Positions 1 through 7,908 are shown, numbered from the stretch's first letter. The stretch: DNA of 20,057 bases from Egerieenecus merdigallinarum (GCA_018711985.1 DVHS01000011.1:1-20057), one strand, 5' to 3'. Translations and numbers: made by a program. The notes: a model not told the origin generated them from the letters alone.

Positions 1-18
1 CCTTGCCAAATGGCAAGG
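1..18. terminator. Short perfect hairpin at the window edge
   Basis: The first 18 bases form an inverted repeat with 8-bp arms (CCTTGCCA at 1-8 and TGGCAAGG at 11-18). It is GC-rich enough to be the stem of a terminator for a gene outside the window to the left. The flanking bases that would show a U tract are cut off, so neither the direction nor the role can be fixed. Confidence 0.3.
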
Positions 19-45
19 GGGATATTCTTATCGCGTGAAATGATG

Positions 46-93
46 AAAAAAAGAAGGCTTGCCGAACCGTATCAGAACCGTCGGTAAGCCTTC
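46..93 (-). terminator. Rho-independent terminator of the rnf operon
   Basis: The arms 53-65 and 81-93 pair over 13 positions with one mismatch (GAAGGCTT-n-CCGA against TCGG-n-AAGCCTTC) around a 15-base loop. On the minus strand the stem is followed by seven U (the A run at 46-52), so it terminates transcription leaving rnfB, whose stop is at 146. A short T run on the plus side at 98-103 means it may also work in the other direction. A second small hairpin (GGTTTGC at 115-121, GCAAACC at 124-130) lies between rnfB and this terminator. Confidence 0.85.
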
Positions 94-145
94 TTCGATT
101 TTTGCAACAAATAAGGTTTGCTGGCAAACCAGAAGGATTCAGACG

Positions 146-1339
146 TTACTTCTTTGCCTTCTCAGTTTGCACGGTGGTTTCGTTGCTCTTCATGGGATTG
201 CTGGTTTCCTTGGCAGCAGCCTCACGGGCGGCCTTGGCTTCCAGCGCGGCCTTGATCTTGGCCTCCATTTCGGGCGTGCGCTGAGGCGCAGCCGGCTTGG
301 CAGCCAGTACCTGTTCGGGCGCGGTGCCAACCTTGGCGTTTGCATCGCGGGTATGTTCGCGCACCTTCATGGTAATGCACTTCTTGGGGCACTTCTCAGC
401 GCACTTGCCGCAGCCCGTGCAGGCATTGGTAACAACATGCGGCTGCTTCACTTCGCCCACAATGGCCTCAAACTGGCACTGACGCTTGCACATGCCGCAG
501 CCAATGCACTCGTCCTTATTGATCTCGGCAATCTTGCGATTATCCCAGTCCGCCCACATAGCGCCGGTAGGGCAGGCCTCGGCGCACATCATGCAGCCGC
601 GGCACTTGTCCATGTCAATCTTGGGCAGGTGGTTCACCATGGTAATGGCCTCAAACTTGCAGGCCAGGGCACAACGCTCGCAGCCGATGCAACCCACCCG
701 GCAGTTGTCGCTGACCAGGTGCCCCTCGTCCGCCGCACGGCACAGCACGCGCACGGGACGGGTTACGGGCTGAAGCTCCAGCACATGCTTGGGGCATGCT
801 TCCACACACTTGCCGCAGCTCTGGCACTTCTCCGGATCCACTACGGCAATCTTCAGCCGTTCATCAATATGGATGGCGTCAAAGGGGCAGGCACGCACGC
901 AGGTCCCCAGACCCAGACAAGCGAATTTGCAGGCACGGTTGCCATCGGAAACCAACGTAGCGGCGACACAGTCCTGAATGCCGGTATAATTGAACTTGTT
1001 TTTGCAGTGCTCGATGTCGCCCTGGCAGATAACCTGTGCCACCTTCTTCACGGCAGTGGTATCGGCCGTAACACCCATAATGGCCGCAACCTTCTCGGCC
1101 ACGCCCGCGCCGCCCACGGGGCAGGCATTCACGGGTGCCTTGCCCGCAGCAATGGCGTCTGCGCAACCGTCGCAGCCGGGATAGCCACAGCCGCCGCAGT
1201 TGGCACCGGGCAGAACCTCACGCACAGCATCCCGCTTGGGATTGGTAGGAACCGCAAACACCTTGGCGGCGCCCGTCAGCACAAGGCCAAATACGAGCCC
1301 CATGGCGCCCAGGATAACGGCAGCCCATAAAATATCCAT
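146..1339 (-). CDS. rnfB: Rnf complex subunit RnfB, extended polyferredoxin
   Basis: RnfB is the ferredoxin-accepting iron-sulfur subunit of the membrane Rnf complex (ferredoxin:NAD+ oxidoreductase coupled to ion transport). The protein is 397 aa. Residues 1-25 form one membrane helix. A four-cysteine Fe-S domain follows (C48, C51, C56, C73), then six further [4Fe-4S]-type cysteine groups: about C137-C151, C172-C182, C213-C227, C246-C256, C278-C288 and C307-C317. That suggests seven clusters, the last two forming an extra ferredoxin pair compared with the shorter clostridial RnfB proteins I recall. Residues 340-397 are a charged Ala/Lys/Glu-rich tail with no cysteine, probably disordered or helical. 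The ATG has a GGGGGA ribosome-binding site, and the gene starts 13 bp after rnfA. It is the last gene of the operon. The subunit identity is secure; the exact cluster count needs biochemistry. Confidence 0.96.
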   Translation of the reverse strand: MDILWAAVILGAMGLVFGLVLTGAAKVFAVPTNPKRDAVREVLPGANCGGCGYPGCDGCADAIAAGKAPVNACPVGGAGVAEKVAAIMGVTADTTAVKKVAQVICQGDIEHCKNKFNYTGIQDCVAATLVSDGNRACKFACLGLGTCVRACPFDAIHIDERLKIAVVDPEKCQSCGKCVEACPKHVLELQPVTRPVRVLCRAADEGHLVSDNCRVGCIGCERCALACKFEAITMVNHLPKIDMDKCRGCMMCAEACPTGAMWADWDNRKIAEINKDECIGCGMCKRQCQFEAIVGEVKQPHVVTNACTGCGKCAEKCPKKCITMKVREHTRDANAKVGTAPEQVLAAKPAAPQRTPEMEAKIKAALEAKAAREAAAKETSNPMKSNETTVQTEKAKK

Positions 1340-1352
1340 TCTTTCGTCCCCC

Positions 1353-1931
1353 TTACTTGATCAGGCCGCCGAAGCCCATGAAGGACACAGCCATCAGGCC
1401 GGCGGTTACCAGCGCGCCGGGGAAGCCATCCATCCACTTGGGCATCTGGCTCAGGCTCAGACGCTCACGAATACCGGCCATCAGCAGAAGCGCCAGGGTA
1501 AAGCCCAGGGCGGCGCTGCAGCCGCTGACCACACTCTCCAGCAGGTTGTATCCCGAGTCGGAGTTCAGAATGGCGGCGCCCAGCACGGCACAGTTGGTGG
1601 TAATCAGGGGCAGGTAAACGCCCAGGGCCTGGTACAGGGAGAAGCTCAGCTTCTTCAGCGCCATTTCTACCACCTGCACCAACACGGCAATGACCAGAAT
1701 GAATGCAATGGTGCGCATGTACATCAGGTCAAAGGGAACCAGCAGGAAGTGCTCCACCAGCCAGGACATGAAAGAGGCCAGCGTCATGACAAAGGTTACA
1801 GCCATGCCCATGCCCAGGGCCGTGTCCACCTTCTTGGAAACGCCCAGGAAGGGGCAGATACCCATAAACTTGTTCATGACGTAGTTGTTGACCAGTATGG
1901 AGCCGATCAGAATGGTAAGATACGTATTCAT
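1353..1931 (-). CDS. rnfA: Rnf complex membrane subunit RnfA
   Basis: RnfA is an integral membrane subunit that forms the core of the Rnf ion-translocating module together with its paralogue RnfE. The 192-aa length is normal for the family. It is hydrophobic throughout, with about six membrane segments. The motif NKFMGICPFLGVSKK near residues 20-34 and the TTNCAVLGAA stretch near residues 112-121 hold the two conserved cysteines; in characterised homologues the RnfA and RnfE cysteines hold an intramembrane iron-sulfur cluster. The start codon overlaps the rnfE stop by one base (TGATG), which indicates translational coupling. Nothing in the sequence looks degraded. Confidence 0.97.
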   Translation of the reverse strand: MNTYLTILIGSILVNNYVMNKFMGICPFLGVSKKVDTALGMGMAVTFVMTLASFMSWLVEHFLLVPFDLMYMRTIAFILVIAVLVQVVEMALKKLSFSLYQALGVYLPLITTNCAVLGAAILNSDSGYNLLESVVSGCSAALGFTLALLLMAGIRERLSLSQMPKWMDGFPGALVTAGLMAVSFMGFGGLIK

Positions 1932-2578
1932 CAGCCCAGCTCCTCCTTTGCCTTCATTTCTTTACGACGGGCCAAACCCTTACGGATGGCGTTGACAAGG
2001 ATCAGCAGCAGACCCAGGGTAATGAAACCACCGGGAACCTGCAGCATGATGGCCATGGGCTCATAGCTTTCGGGCATCAGCTGGGCGCCAAAGATGGTGC
2101 CGCTGCCCAGCAGCTCGCGGATGGCGGACAGAATGGTGATGGCGCAGGTGAAGCCCAGGCCCATGCCCAGACCATCAGCCAAAGATGCCACCGGACCGTT
2201 CTTGAAGGCGAAGGCCTCCGCCCGGGCAAAGATGATGCAGTTTACAACAATCAAGGGAATGTACACGCCCAGCGCATCGCTCAGGTCCGGCAGATACGCC
2301 TTGAGCAGCATTTCCACAATGGACACGAAGGAAGCAATGACCACAATGAAGGCCGGAATGCGAATCCGCTCGGAAATGATATTCCGCAGCAGGGAAATCA
2401 GCAAATTGGAGCAGATCAGCACCGCCGTGGTGGCCAGACCCATGCCGATGCCGTTCATGGCCGCCGTGGTAACGCCCAGGGTGGGGCACATACCCAGCAT
2501 CAGCACGAAGGTGGGGTTTTCGGTAATCAAACCGTTCAGGAAAACCTGAAAGGCATTCTTTTTCTGCGTGTCAGGCAT
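1931..2578 (-). CDS. rnfE: Rnf complex membrane subunit RnfE
   Basis: RnfE is the paralogue and partner of RnfA in the Rnf membrane core. It is 215 aa with about six membrane segments. The diagnostic motifs ENPTFVLMLGMCPTLGVTT (about residues 20-38) and VVNCIIFARAEAFA (about residues 110-123) contain the two conserved cysteines. The C terminus is a basic and acidic cytoplasmic tail. Its ATG lies inside the last codons of rnfD (8-bp overlap, 2571-2578), so there is no room for the rnfG gene normally found between D and E. The two genes are fused seamlessly at the operon level, with no remnant of rnfG. Confidence 0.97.
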   Translation of the reverse strand: MPDTQKKNAFQVFLNGLITENPTFVLMLGMCPTLGVTTAAMNGIGMGLATTAVLICSNLLISLLRNIISERIRIPAFIVVIASFVSIVEMLLKAYLPDLSDALGVYIPLIVVNCIIFARAEAFAFKNGPVASLADGLGMGLGFTCAITILSAIRELLGSGTIFGAQLMPESYEPMAIMLQVPGGFITLGLLLILVNAIRKGLARRKEMKAKEELG

Positions 2579-3512
2579 GCTGTTTCACCTCCCCAAAGGG
2601 CTTGGGCATGGTATACTTGTCGATCAGCGGCGTAGCCACGTTCATCAGCAGGATGGCAAAGGAGCATCCTTCCGGATAAGAAGCATAGGCGCGGATCGCA
2701 AACAGGAAAATGCCGCAGCCAATGCCCATGATGACCCGGCCGGGATTGGTTACCGGGCTGGTGGCATAGTCCGTCGCCATGAAGAAGGCGCCCAGGAACA
2801 GGCCGCCGGACAGGATCTGGTACAGGGCCATTTCCGCGCCGTCCTTGATGAGGTAGCACACAAACACCGTGGCAATAAAGGTGACGGGAATCTTCCAGTC
2901 CACAATGCGGCGCAGGATCAGATACACGCCGCCCAGCAGCAGCGCCAGCTTGCAGGTTTCGCCCAGCACGCCGGGGATGTTGCCCAGGAACAGGTCCATC
3001 AGGTTGACGCCGGCCACGCTGCCGGTGCCCAGGGAGTTCAGGGGAGTGGCGGTGGAGACACCGTCCAGCATGAACCGGGTTGCCGGATAGGTGGTCATCT
3101 GCGTGGCCCAGCTCACAAAGAGGATGGCGCGGGCAGCCAGGGCAGGATTCATGAAGTTGCTGCCGATGCCGCCAAAGATCTGCTTTACCAGCACGATGGC
3201 AATCACCGCGCCCACTACGGCCAGCCATACCGGCGCATTGGCAGGCAGGTTGTATGCCAGCAGCAGACCCGTTACCACGGCGCTCCAGTCGCCCACGGTA
3301 ACCTTCTGATGGGTCAGCTTCTGGTAGAAATATTCAGCCAGCACCGCGCTGATCACGCTGGCGGCAATGAGTACGGCCGCCTGCGAGCCAAACAGGATGA
3401 TGCCCGCGATGCCCGCGGGGGCCAGTGCCAGGCAAACTTCCTGCATGATGCGCCGGGTGGATACATGGTCCCTCAGGTGCGGCGAAGAAGAAACCGCAAG
3501 ATTCTTCTGCAT
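2571..3512 (-). CDS. rnfD: Rnf complex membrane flavoprotein subunit RnfD
   Basis: RnfD is the multi-spanning subunit that carries a covalently bound FMN and belongs to the NqrB/RnfD family. It is 313 aa from the ATG at 3512. That ATG is preceded by AAGGAGG lying inside the end of rnfC, two bases after its stop. The amphipathic N terminus with SSSPHLRD (residues 8-15) is typical of the family, and about ten hydrophobic segments follow. The FMN-attachment motif DGVSTATPL is at residues 150-158, with T156 the expected threonyl-FMN site. NFMNPALAARA (about 119-129) is another family signature. The normal length argues against fusion with the missing RnfG. A longer open frame upstream, running into rnfC, is not part of the gene. 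Confidence 0.96.
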   Translation of the reverse strand: MQKNLAVSSSPHLRDHVSTRRIMQEVCLALAPAGIAGIILFGSQAAVLIAASVISAVLAEYFYQKLTHQKVTVGDWSAVVTGLLLAYNLPANAPVWLAVVGAVIAIVLVKQIFGGIGSNFMNPALAARAILFVSWATQMTTYPATRFMLDGVSTATPLNSLGTGSVAGVNLMDLFLGNIPGVLGETCKLALLLGGVYLILRRIVDWKIPVTFIATVFVCYLIKDGAEMALYQILSGGLFLGAFFMATDYATSPVTNPGRVIMGIGCGIFLFAIRAYASYPEGCSFAILLMNVATPLIDKYTMPKPFGEVKQHA

Positions 3513-3514
3513 GC

Positions 3515-4885
3515 TTAACCCTCCTTCTTGACGGCCGCTTGGGCGGCCTTGGCAGCGGCCTGTGCCTTGCGGCGGCGGTCGCCCACAACGCGCTTGACTA
3601 CGCGGCAGCTCTGGGTCAGGCTGCGCTTGGCGGGGCAAACGAAGGTGCAGCACCCGCATTCGATACAGTTCATGGCACCGATGGCTGCCGCAGCCTCATA
3701 GCGGTCAGCGCGCATAAGCGCGTCGATCTTGGCGGGAGCTAGGTTCATGGGGCAGGCACGCATGCAGCGGCCGCAGCGGATGCAGGCGCTTTCGTGGGGT
3801 TCCATGGCCTCCTGGCCCAGGCAAAGAATGCCGGAGCAGCCCTTGGTCACAGGAATGTCCGTGCGGGAGATGGCCATGCCCATCATGGGGCCGCCATACA
3901 GGAACTGCTTCACGCCGTCCTCCATGCCGCCGGCAGCCTCGATCAGCGCGCTGAGGGGCGTACCAATGCGCACCAGGAAGTTGCCGGGGTTGCGTACCAG
4001 ACCGCCCACCGTGGTTACCCGCTCAATGAGCGGACGGCCTTCCCGGATGGCCCGGTCAATGGCATACACCGTACCCACGTTGGCCACAACCACGCCCACG
4101 TCCAGGGGCAGGCCGCCGGTGGGCACCTTGCGGCGGGTCAATGCATAGACCAGCTGCTTTTCACCGCCCTGGGGATAGCGCACGGGCAGGGCACGGATCT
4201 CGATGCCCTCGGTGGCGCTGGCGGCGGTACGCAGGGCCTCAATGGCGTCGGGCTTGTTGTCCTCCACGCCCACCAGGGCTTCCTTCACGTCCAGGGCCAG
4301 CATCATTAGACGAATGCCGTCAATGATTTCGGCGGACTTTTCCAGCATCAGGCGGTGGTCGGCAGTAAGGTAGGGCTCACATTCCGCACCGTTGATGACC
4401 AGCTTTTCGATCTTCTTCCCGTTGGGCGGGGTGATCTTTACCGCGGTGGGGAAGGTGGCGCCGCCAAGGCCCACGATACCGGCCTCACGGACGATCTGCT
4501 GAAGTTCCGCCGCGGACAGCGTCTCAGGATGCGTGGAAGGCTTGAGCTCCACCCACTCTTCCTTGTAGTCATTGTCAATGATGACCGCAGGAGATTGAAC
4601 GCCGCTGGCAAGAACACAGGGCTGAATGTCCACCACCGTGCCGGAGACGGAGGCGTGGACGGGCGCAGACACATAGCCGCCCGCTTCGCCGATCAGCTGG
4701 CCAACCTTGACATGGTCGCCCTTTTTGACCAGCGCCTTGGCGGGTGCGCCGATGTGCTGCTGCAGCGGGATGACAACCCGCGGCGGGGCAGAAAGCTGTG
4801 CGATGGGGTTATGACCATTGACAGCCTTGCCGTTTTTGCCCTCGTGGGGGTGAACACCCCCGGGAAACAGACGTGAACCAAACAC
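3515..4885 (-). CDS. rnfC: Rnf complex NADH-side subunit RnfC
   Basis: RnfC is the peripheral subunit that binds NAD(H) and FMN and passes electrons into the membrane part of Rnf. It is 456 aa from a GTG at 4885; a TTG two codons upstream (4891) is the alternative. I prefer GTG because the GGGGGA ribosome-binding site then sits nine bases away. The N-terminal GGVHPHEGK is the RnfC hallmark. A biotinyl-like hairpin domain covers about residues 30-90. The NuoF-like core begins with GLGGATFPTAVK (about 140-152) and GAECEPYLTADH (about 168-179). Two [4Fe-4S] motifs follow near the C terminus (CIRCGRCMRACP at about 370 and CIECGCCTFVCP at about 409). An Ala/Lys-rich tail ends the protein. It is the first gene of the rnfCDEAB operon. 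Confidence 0.96.
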   Translation of the reverse strand: MFGSRLFPGGVHPHEGKNGKAVNGHNPIAQLSAPPRVVIPLQQHIGAPAKALVKKGDHVKVGQLIGEAGGYVSAPVHASVSGTVVDIQPCVLASGVQSPAVIIDNDYKEEWVELKPSTHPETLSAAELQQIVREAGIVGLGGATFPTAVKITPPNGKKIEKLVINGAECEPYLTADHRLMLEKSAEIIDGIRLMMLALDVKEALVGVEDNKPDAIEALRTAASATEGIEIRALPVRYPQGGEKQLVYALTRRKVPTGGLPLDVGVVVANVGTVYAIDRAIREGRPLIERVTTVGGLVRNPGNFLVRIGTPLSALIEAAGGMEDGVKQFLYGGPMMGMAISRTDIPVTKGCSGILCLGQEAMEPHESACIRCGRCMRACPMNLAPAKIDALMRADRYEAAAAIGAMNCIECGCCTFVCPAKRSLTQSCRVVKRVVGDRRRKAQAAAKAAQAAVKKEG

Positions 4886-4966
4886 GGACAAAGGTCCCCC
4901 TTCCCAATGCTCTCCAGGGGTTGGAGAACATCTTGAATATGGAAATTGGTGATAAGCACAGCTTTC

Positions 4967-4994
4967 ATTATATCATATTTCCACGCATTGTGAA
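4967..4994 (-). promoter_or_regulatory. Promoter of the rnf operon
   Basis: Read on the minus strand, TTCACA (4994-4989) and TATAAT (4972-4967) are separated by 16 bp. The -10 box is extended by an upstream TG (TGATATAAT). This places transcription start near 4960 and leaves a leader of roughly 75 bases before rnfC. The -10 is perfect and the -35 matches five of six consensus bases, so this is a SigA-type promoter. I see no clear operator or riboswitch in the leader. Confidence 0.7.
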
Positions 4995-5029
4995 GAGGTT
5001 GCAGGGAAGTTTTCCGCATTCTTGCGCAG

Positions 5030-5078
5030 AAAAAAGCGGAAAAGCCGCGCCTTATGCGGAGGAAAGGCGGGCTTTTCC
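5030..5078 (-). terminator. Terminator of the flippase gene
   Basis: The arms GGAAAAGCC-n-CGCCTT (5038-5053) and AAGGCGGGCTTTTCC (5064-5078) form a strong stem with one bulged base. On the minus strand it is followed by a U tract (A run 5030-5035). It lies just downstream of the flippase stop codon at 5109 and separates that gene from the rnf promoter. Confidence 0.85.
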
Positions 5079-5108
5079 CATGAAAAGGTACAGATACCAT
5101 GATGAATT

Positions 5109-6410
5109 TTACCGAATCATGGCGGAGGCTGCTTCCTGGGGCGTATTGCGCCACAGCAGCAGCGCGCACCAGCCCAGATTGATCAGCTGGCCGGCCATGG
5201 TTGCCAGCGCTGCTCCGAAAAGCCGTAGACCGGGCATGGCGCAGAGCCACGCGGTCAGGCAAAGGGATACGCAGGCGGAAAGCACCGTTCCCGTTAATGC
5301 TTTGCGCTGAAGGCCGAGGCCCGCAATCATTCCGCCCATCACCTGGCGCAGGGCCATGATGGCCGCCAGGGGTGACATCAGACGCACCAGTGGGGCAAGG
5401 GCGCGCTGGCGGTAGATGGTATTGCCGATGAAATCCGCGCCGAGGATCAGCCCCGCGCAGCAGAGTATACCGGCTGCCCCTGCCCACAGCAGCAGCCGGC
5501 GCATGGTATGCCGCAGCGCCCGGGGATGGGTTTCCCGGGCGGAAATGGCCGGGGAGGCCACCATTCCCAGCGCCCCGGTGAAAATGGAGGGAAGCATCAT
5601 CAGCGGCATGGCCATGCCGCTCAGCAGGCCGAATTGCGCGGTGGCAGCCTCGGCGCTCAGACCGGACATGCGCAGACAAGCAGGCAGCAGCACTGCCGTA
5701 AACGCCCGGGTACCCGTAATGCATAGCCGGGCCAGTATGGTAGGGACGCATAAACGGAAAATCTGCTTGCGCAGCACCGGGCTGGGCTCTGGGCGTGTAC
5801 GGGAAACATGGCTGTACCGGTACATGACCCACACGGCACAGGCTGCGGCCAATACCTCTGCCGCCTGAGGAAGGGCCGCCTGCACGCCCAGGGTTTGGGG
5901 CGTGAACAGCCATAGAAAGCCCAGGGACAATAGCAGGCGCACCGTTTGCTCTGTGGCTTCGCACAGGGCGGGGAGCCGCGTGTTTTCCCGGCCATAGTAC
6001 CAGCCACTGTATGCGCCGCATAGTCCCAGCAGCCATATGGCTGGCGCCGTGCATAGCAGGCTGGGCAGCGTTCGCGTGTCCCCCAGCAGGCGTGCCAGGA
6101 GGGGCGAGAGCAATAGCAGCGCAGGCATCAGCACCAGGGAAAGGCGGTTTACCAGCGAGAGCCCGGCCAACAGCACCTGCGGCTGGTCGCAGGCGGGACG
6201 CTTGGCAGTCAGGCGGCTCATGGCCATGGGGGTACCTGCCGTGACGGGGGTCAGCGCCAGCATACTCACCGAGGAAGCCATCTCCATCAGCCCCAGGGCT
6301 TGGGCATCCATCATACGGGCGAGAATCAGGCGCAGGAGAAACCCCAGCGCCCGGGTGTAGCCGTTGGCCAGGGACAGCACGGCCGCTTGCTTTTTCAGGC
6401 TTGTCGCCAC
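5109..6410 (-). CDS. SpoVB/MATE-like polysaccharide flippase
   Basis: This is a multi-spanning membrane protein of the MOP flippase superfamily (polysaccharide biosynthesis / stage V sporulation protein B type). Members move lipid-linked sugars or peptidoglycan precursors across the membrane. About 433 aa are predicted from a GTG at 6410, which has AAGGAAGG eight bases upstream. The N-terminal stretch with LANGYTRALGFLLRLILAR (about residues 14-32) resembles the first helix of SpoVB proteins, and roughly twelve hydrophobic segments follow. An ATG at 6464 would add 18 residues, but its only Shine-Dalgarno-like bases abut the start codon, and a consensus promoter for the opposite gene covers that spot, so I reject it. 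The gene is monocistronic between its own terminator and a divergent gene. The substrate cannot be read from the sequence, so I give no gene symbol. Confidence 0.85.
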   Translation of the reverse strand: MATSLKKQAAVLSLANGYTRALGFLLRLILARMMDAQALGLMEMASSVSMLALTPVTAGTPMAMSRLTAKRPACDQPQVLLAGLSLVNRLSLVLMPALLLLSPLLARLLGDTRTLPSLLCTAPAIWLLGLCGAYSGWYYGRENTRLPALCEATEQTVRLLLSLGFLWLFTPQTLGVQAALPQAAEVLAAACAVWVMYRYSHVSRTRPEPSPVLRKQIFRLCVPTILARLCITGTRAFTAVLLPACLRMSGLSAEAATAQFGLLSGMAMPLMMLPSIFTGALGMVASPAISARETHPRALRHTMRRLLLWAGAAGILCCAGLILGADFIGNTIYRQRALAPLVRLMSPLAAIMALRQVMGGMIAGLGLQRKALTGTVLSACVSLCLTAWLCAMPGLRLFGAALATMAGQLINLGWCALLLWRNTPQEAASAMIR

Positions 6411-6457
6411 GTTTTTCACCTTCCTTCGCAGGAAGGTATGCAGCAGCGGCGCAATGT

Positions 6458-6486
6458 TTGACATTCCTGGTGAAAAACTATATAAT
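6458..6486 (+). promoter_or_regulatory. Consensus SigA promoter for the dCMP deaminase gene
   Basis: TTGACA at 6458-6463 and TATAAT at 6481-6486 are separated by exactly 17 bp, a perfect match to the housekeeping consensus. Transcription should start near 6493, giving a leader of about 75 bases. The leader contains a small GC hairpin (CTCCGC 6497-6502, GCGGAG 6507-6512). The promoter lies just upstream of the start I chose for the divergent flippase gene. Confidence 0.85.
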
Positions 6487-6567
6487 GTAAAAAAATCTCC
6501 GCGGCGGCGGAGCGGAAAGATGCAGGCTTGCGCATCCGCCAGGCGCGTTATACGGGAGGATGCGGCC

Positions 6568-7032
6568 ATGGATAAATGGGATATTCGCTTTATGGAAATG
6601 GCGCACGTGATCGCTGGATGGACCAGCTGCTTTATGCCGGGGCGCAGTATCGGTTGCGTGATTGTAAAGGATAAACGCATTATGACCACCGGCTATAATG
6701 GGGCACCGGCAGGGCTGAAAACATGCAAGGAACGCGGGGAGTGCATGCGGCGCAAGCTGAACATCGCCTCGGGGACGCGGGCGGAATTGTGCTATGCCAT
6801 TCATGCGGAGCAGAACGCCATTATCCAGGCGGCAAAGCTGGGCGTTTCCATTGACGGCGCCACGCTTTACTGCACCCACCAACCATGCAGCGTATGCGCG
6901 AAAATGATTATTAACGCGGGCATCCAGCGGGTGGTATATCAGGAAGGATACCCGGATGCGTTTTCCTTGGAAATTTTCAAGGAGGCGGGGGTGCGCCTGG
7001 AGCAGTTCACGCCCCCGGACGCGCAGGCGTAA
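6568..7032 (+). CDS. dCMP deaminase (ComEB family)
   Basis: This is a zinc enzyme that converts dCMP to dUMP and so supplies the thymidylate pathway. It is 154 aa. The start is the ATG at 6568, placed seven bases after GGGAGGA. The zinc and catalytic motif HAEQNAI is at about residues 85-91 and the second zinc motif PCSVC at about residues 110-114, both intact. An additional cysteine-containing insert with CKERGECMRR (about 53-62) is typical of the deoxycytidylate deaminase branch, where it may bind a second zinc. The longer upstream open frame has no ribosome-binding site and would start before the promoter. The gene stands alone between divergent and convergent neighbours. Confidence 0.93.
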   Translation: MDKWDIRFMEMAHVIAGWTSCFMPGRSIGCVIVKDKRIMTTGYNGAPAGLKTCKERGECMRRKLNIASGTRAELCYAIHAEQNAIIQAAKLGVSIDGATLYCTHQPCSVCAKMIINAGIQRVVYQEGYPDAFSLEIFKEAGVRLEQFTPPDAQA

Positions 7033-7061
7033 AAAAAGCTGCCGGAGGGTTTCACGGCAGC
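7031..7061 (-). terminator. Terminator of the DUF6062 gene
   Basis: GCTGCC (7038-7043) and GGCAGC (7056-7061) form a stem with a 12-base loop. On the minus strand it is followed by seven U (A run 7031-7037). It sits between two convergent genes and touches the stop codon of the dCMP deaminase gene. On the plus side the T run is weaker (about 7068-7076), so it is mainly a minus-strand terminator. Confidence 0.75.
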
Positions 7062-7068
7062 GGAAAGT

Positions 7069-7851
7069 TTATTTTTCCTTGGGATTCGGTTCGGCGCCCA
7101 CGCACCAGCCGCGGAGCTTATTGACGGTGCGCTCCACGGCGTCCTTGGAGTCGCCCCAGGGCTTATCTTGGTTACGGTAGTCAAACTTAAGGGTGAACCA
7201 CTCAATATCCTTTTCCATACGGGACAGGTTGTCCCGGGTCAGGGAGGCCAGCAGTCCGGCAAAGGGCCCCACCAGCTTGGCAGGAAGAAATTCCGCGGCT
7301 TTTTCCATGAGCATGGCCGCGTCTGGCAGGCAGAATCCCTTGGACTTCTCCAGGTGCGCGCGGAAGTCCGCGTCATGCTCATAGAGATGGAAAAAGGTGG
7401 CTACATAACGGTCCATATTGGCTTGCAGGCTGTCGCAGAGAATGCAGCTCTGCCCCAGGCTGGCCATGTCCCGGGCGGCCTGCTCCAGCTCCTTGCGGGC
7501 GGCTTGCCCCTTGGCGGTGAGCCGGGCGGCCAGGGAGCACTCCGTATAGGCCTTGGCGGCCTTCTCGGCACGCTCAAGGGGCTTTTCCAGGCGTTTTTCG
7601 GTTTCCTTCAGGTGCGTGTGGAGCATCAGTGCGTGCCCCAAACGGTTGCTGGCGGCAAAGAGCATGGCGTGATGCCGGGCGCAGAAGCCCTTTTCGTTCA
7701 CCTGAATGCGGGTGTCCGGCTCCATGACCGACGCACCCAGGTAGCGCTCCACCTCACCCAGCTCCAGCTTTCGCCGAAGGGCGCACAGGGGGCATTCGCC
7801 CTCCAGCTTCATGGCATCCCACACGGGAATGGTATCGATATGATAACGCAT
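7069..7851 (-). CDS. DUF6062 family protein
   Basis: I recognise the opening MRYHIDTIPVWDA, the following GECPLCALRRK and the VMEPDTRIQVNEKGFCARHH block as the DUF6062 family of anaerobic Firmicutes. Its function is not known to me. The protein is 260 aa, soluble and mostly helical. It has a CPLC motif near residue 20 and a C-A-R-H-H motif near residue 57. A second cysteine pair (CILC) lies near residue 137, followed by GFC about 35 residues later. The spacing suggests two zinc- or metal-binding knuckles, or a duplicated domain. There is a charged, coiled-coil-like stretch around residues 85-125. The ATG at 7851 follows AAAGGAGGAGG. It is a single-gene unit with its own promoter and terminator. 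Confidence 0.8.
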   Translation of the reverse strand: MRYHIDTIPVWDAMKLEGECPLCALRRKLELGEVERYLGASVMEPDTRIQVNEKGFCARHHAMLFAASNRLGHALMLHTHLKETEKRLEKPLERAEKAAKAYTECSLAARLTAKGQAARKELEQAARDMASLGQSCILCDSLQANMDRYVATFFHLYEHDADFRAHLEKSKGFCLPDAAMLMEKAAEFLPAKLVGPFAGLLASLTRDNLSRMEKDIEWFTLKFDYRNQDKPWGDSKDAVERTVNKLRGWCVGAEPNPKEK

Positions 7852-7879
7852 GGCATGGCCTCCTCCTTTGTGTACTTGC

Positions 7880-7908
7880 ATCCTAACACAAACCGGCGCC
7901 TTTGGCAA
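7880..7908 (-). promoter_or_regulatory. Promoter of the DUF6062 gene
   Basis: On the minus strand TTGCCA (7908-7903) is followed after 17 bp by TAGGAT (7885-7880), with an upstream TG that extends the -10. The start of transcription would be near 7873, about 20 bases before the ATG. The -35 overlaps a small hairpin (CGCCTT 7897-7902, AAGGCG 7907-7912) that could be an operator or chance. Confidence 0.5.

Noticed and set aside
59..1330. A 423-codon open frame on the plus strand opposite rnfB
   Set aside because: It is an antisense shadow caused by codon bias of the Cys-rich rnfB gene; it has repetitive low-complexity composition, no ribosome-binding site and matches no family.
146..4885. Nqr (Na+-translocating NADH:quinone reductase) in place of Rnf
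   Set aside because: The presence of RnfB and of the RnfC ferredoxin motifs and the absence of NqrF identify the complex as Rnf.
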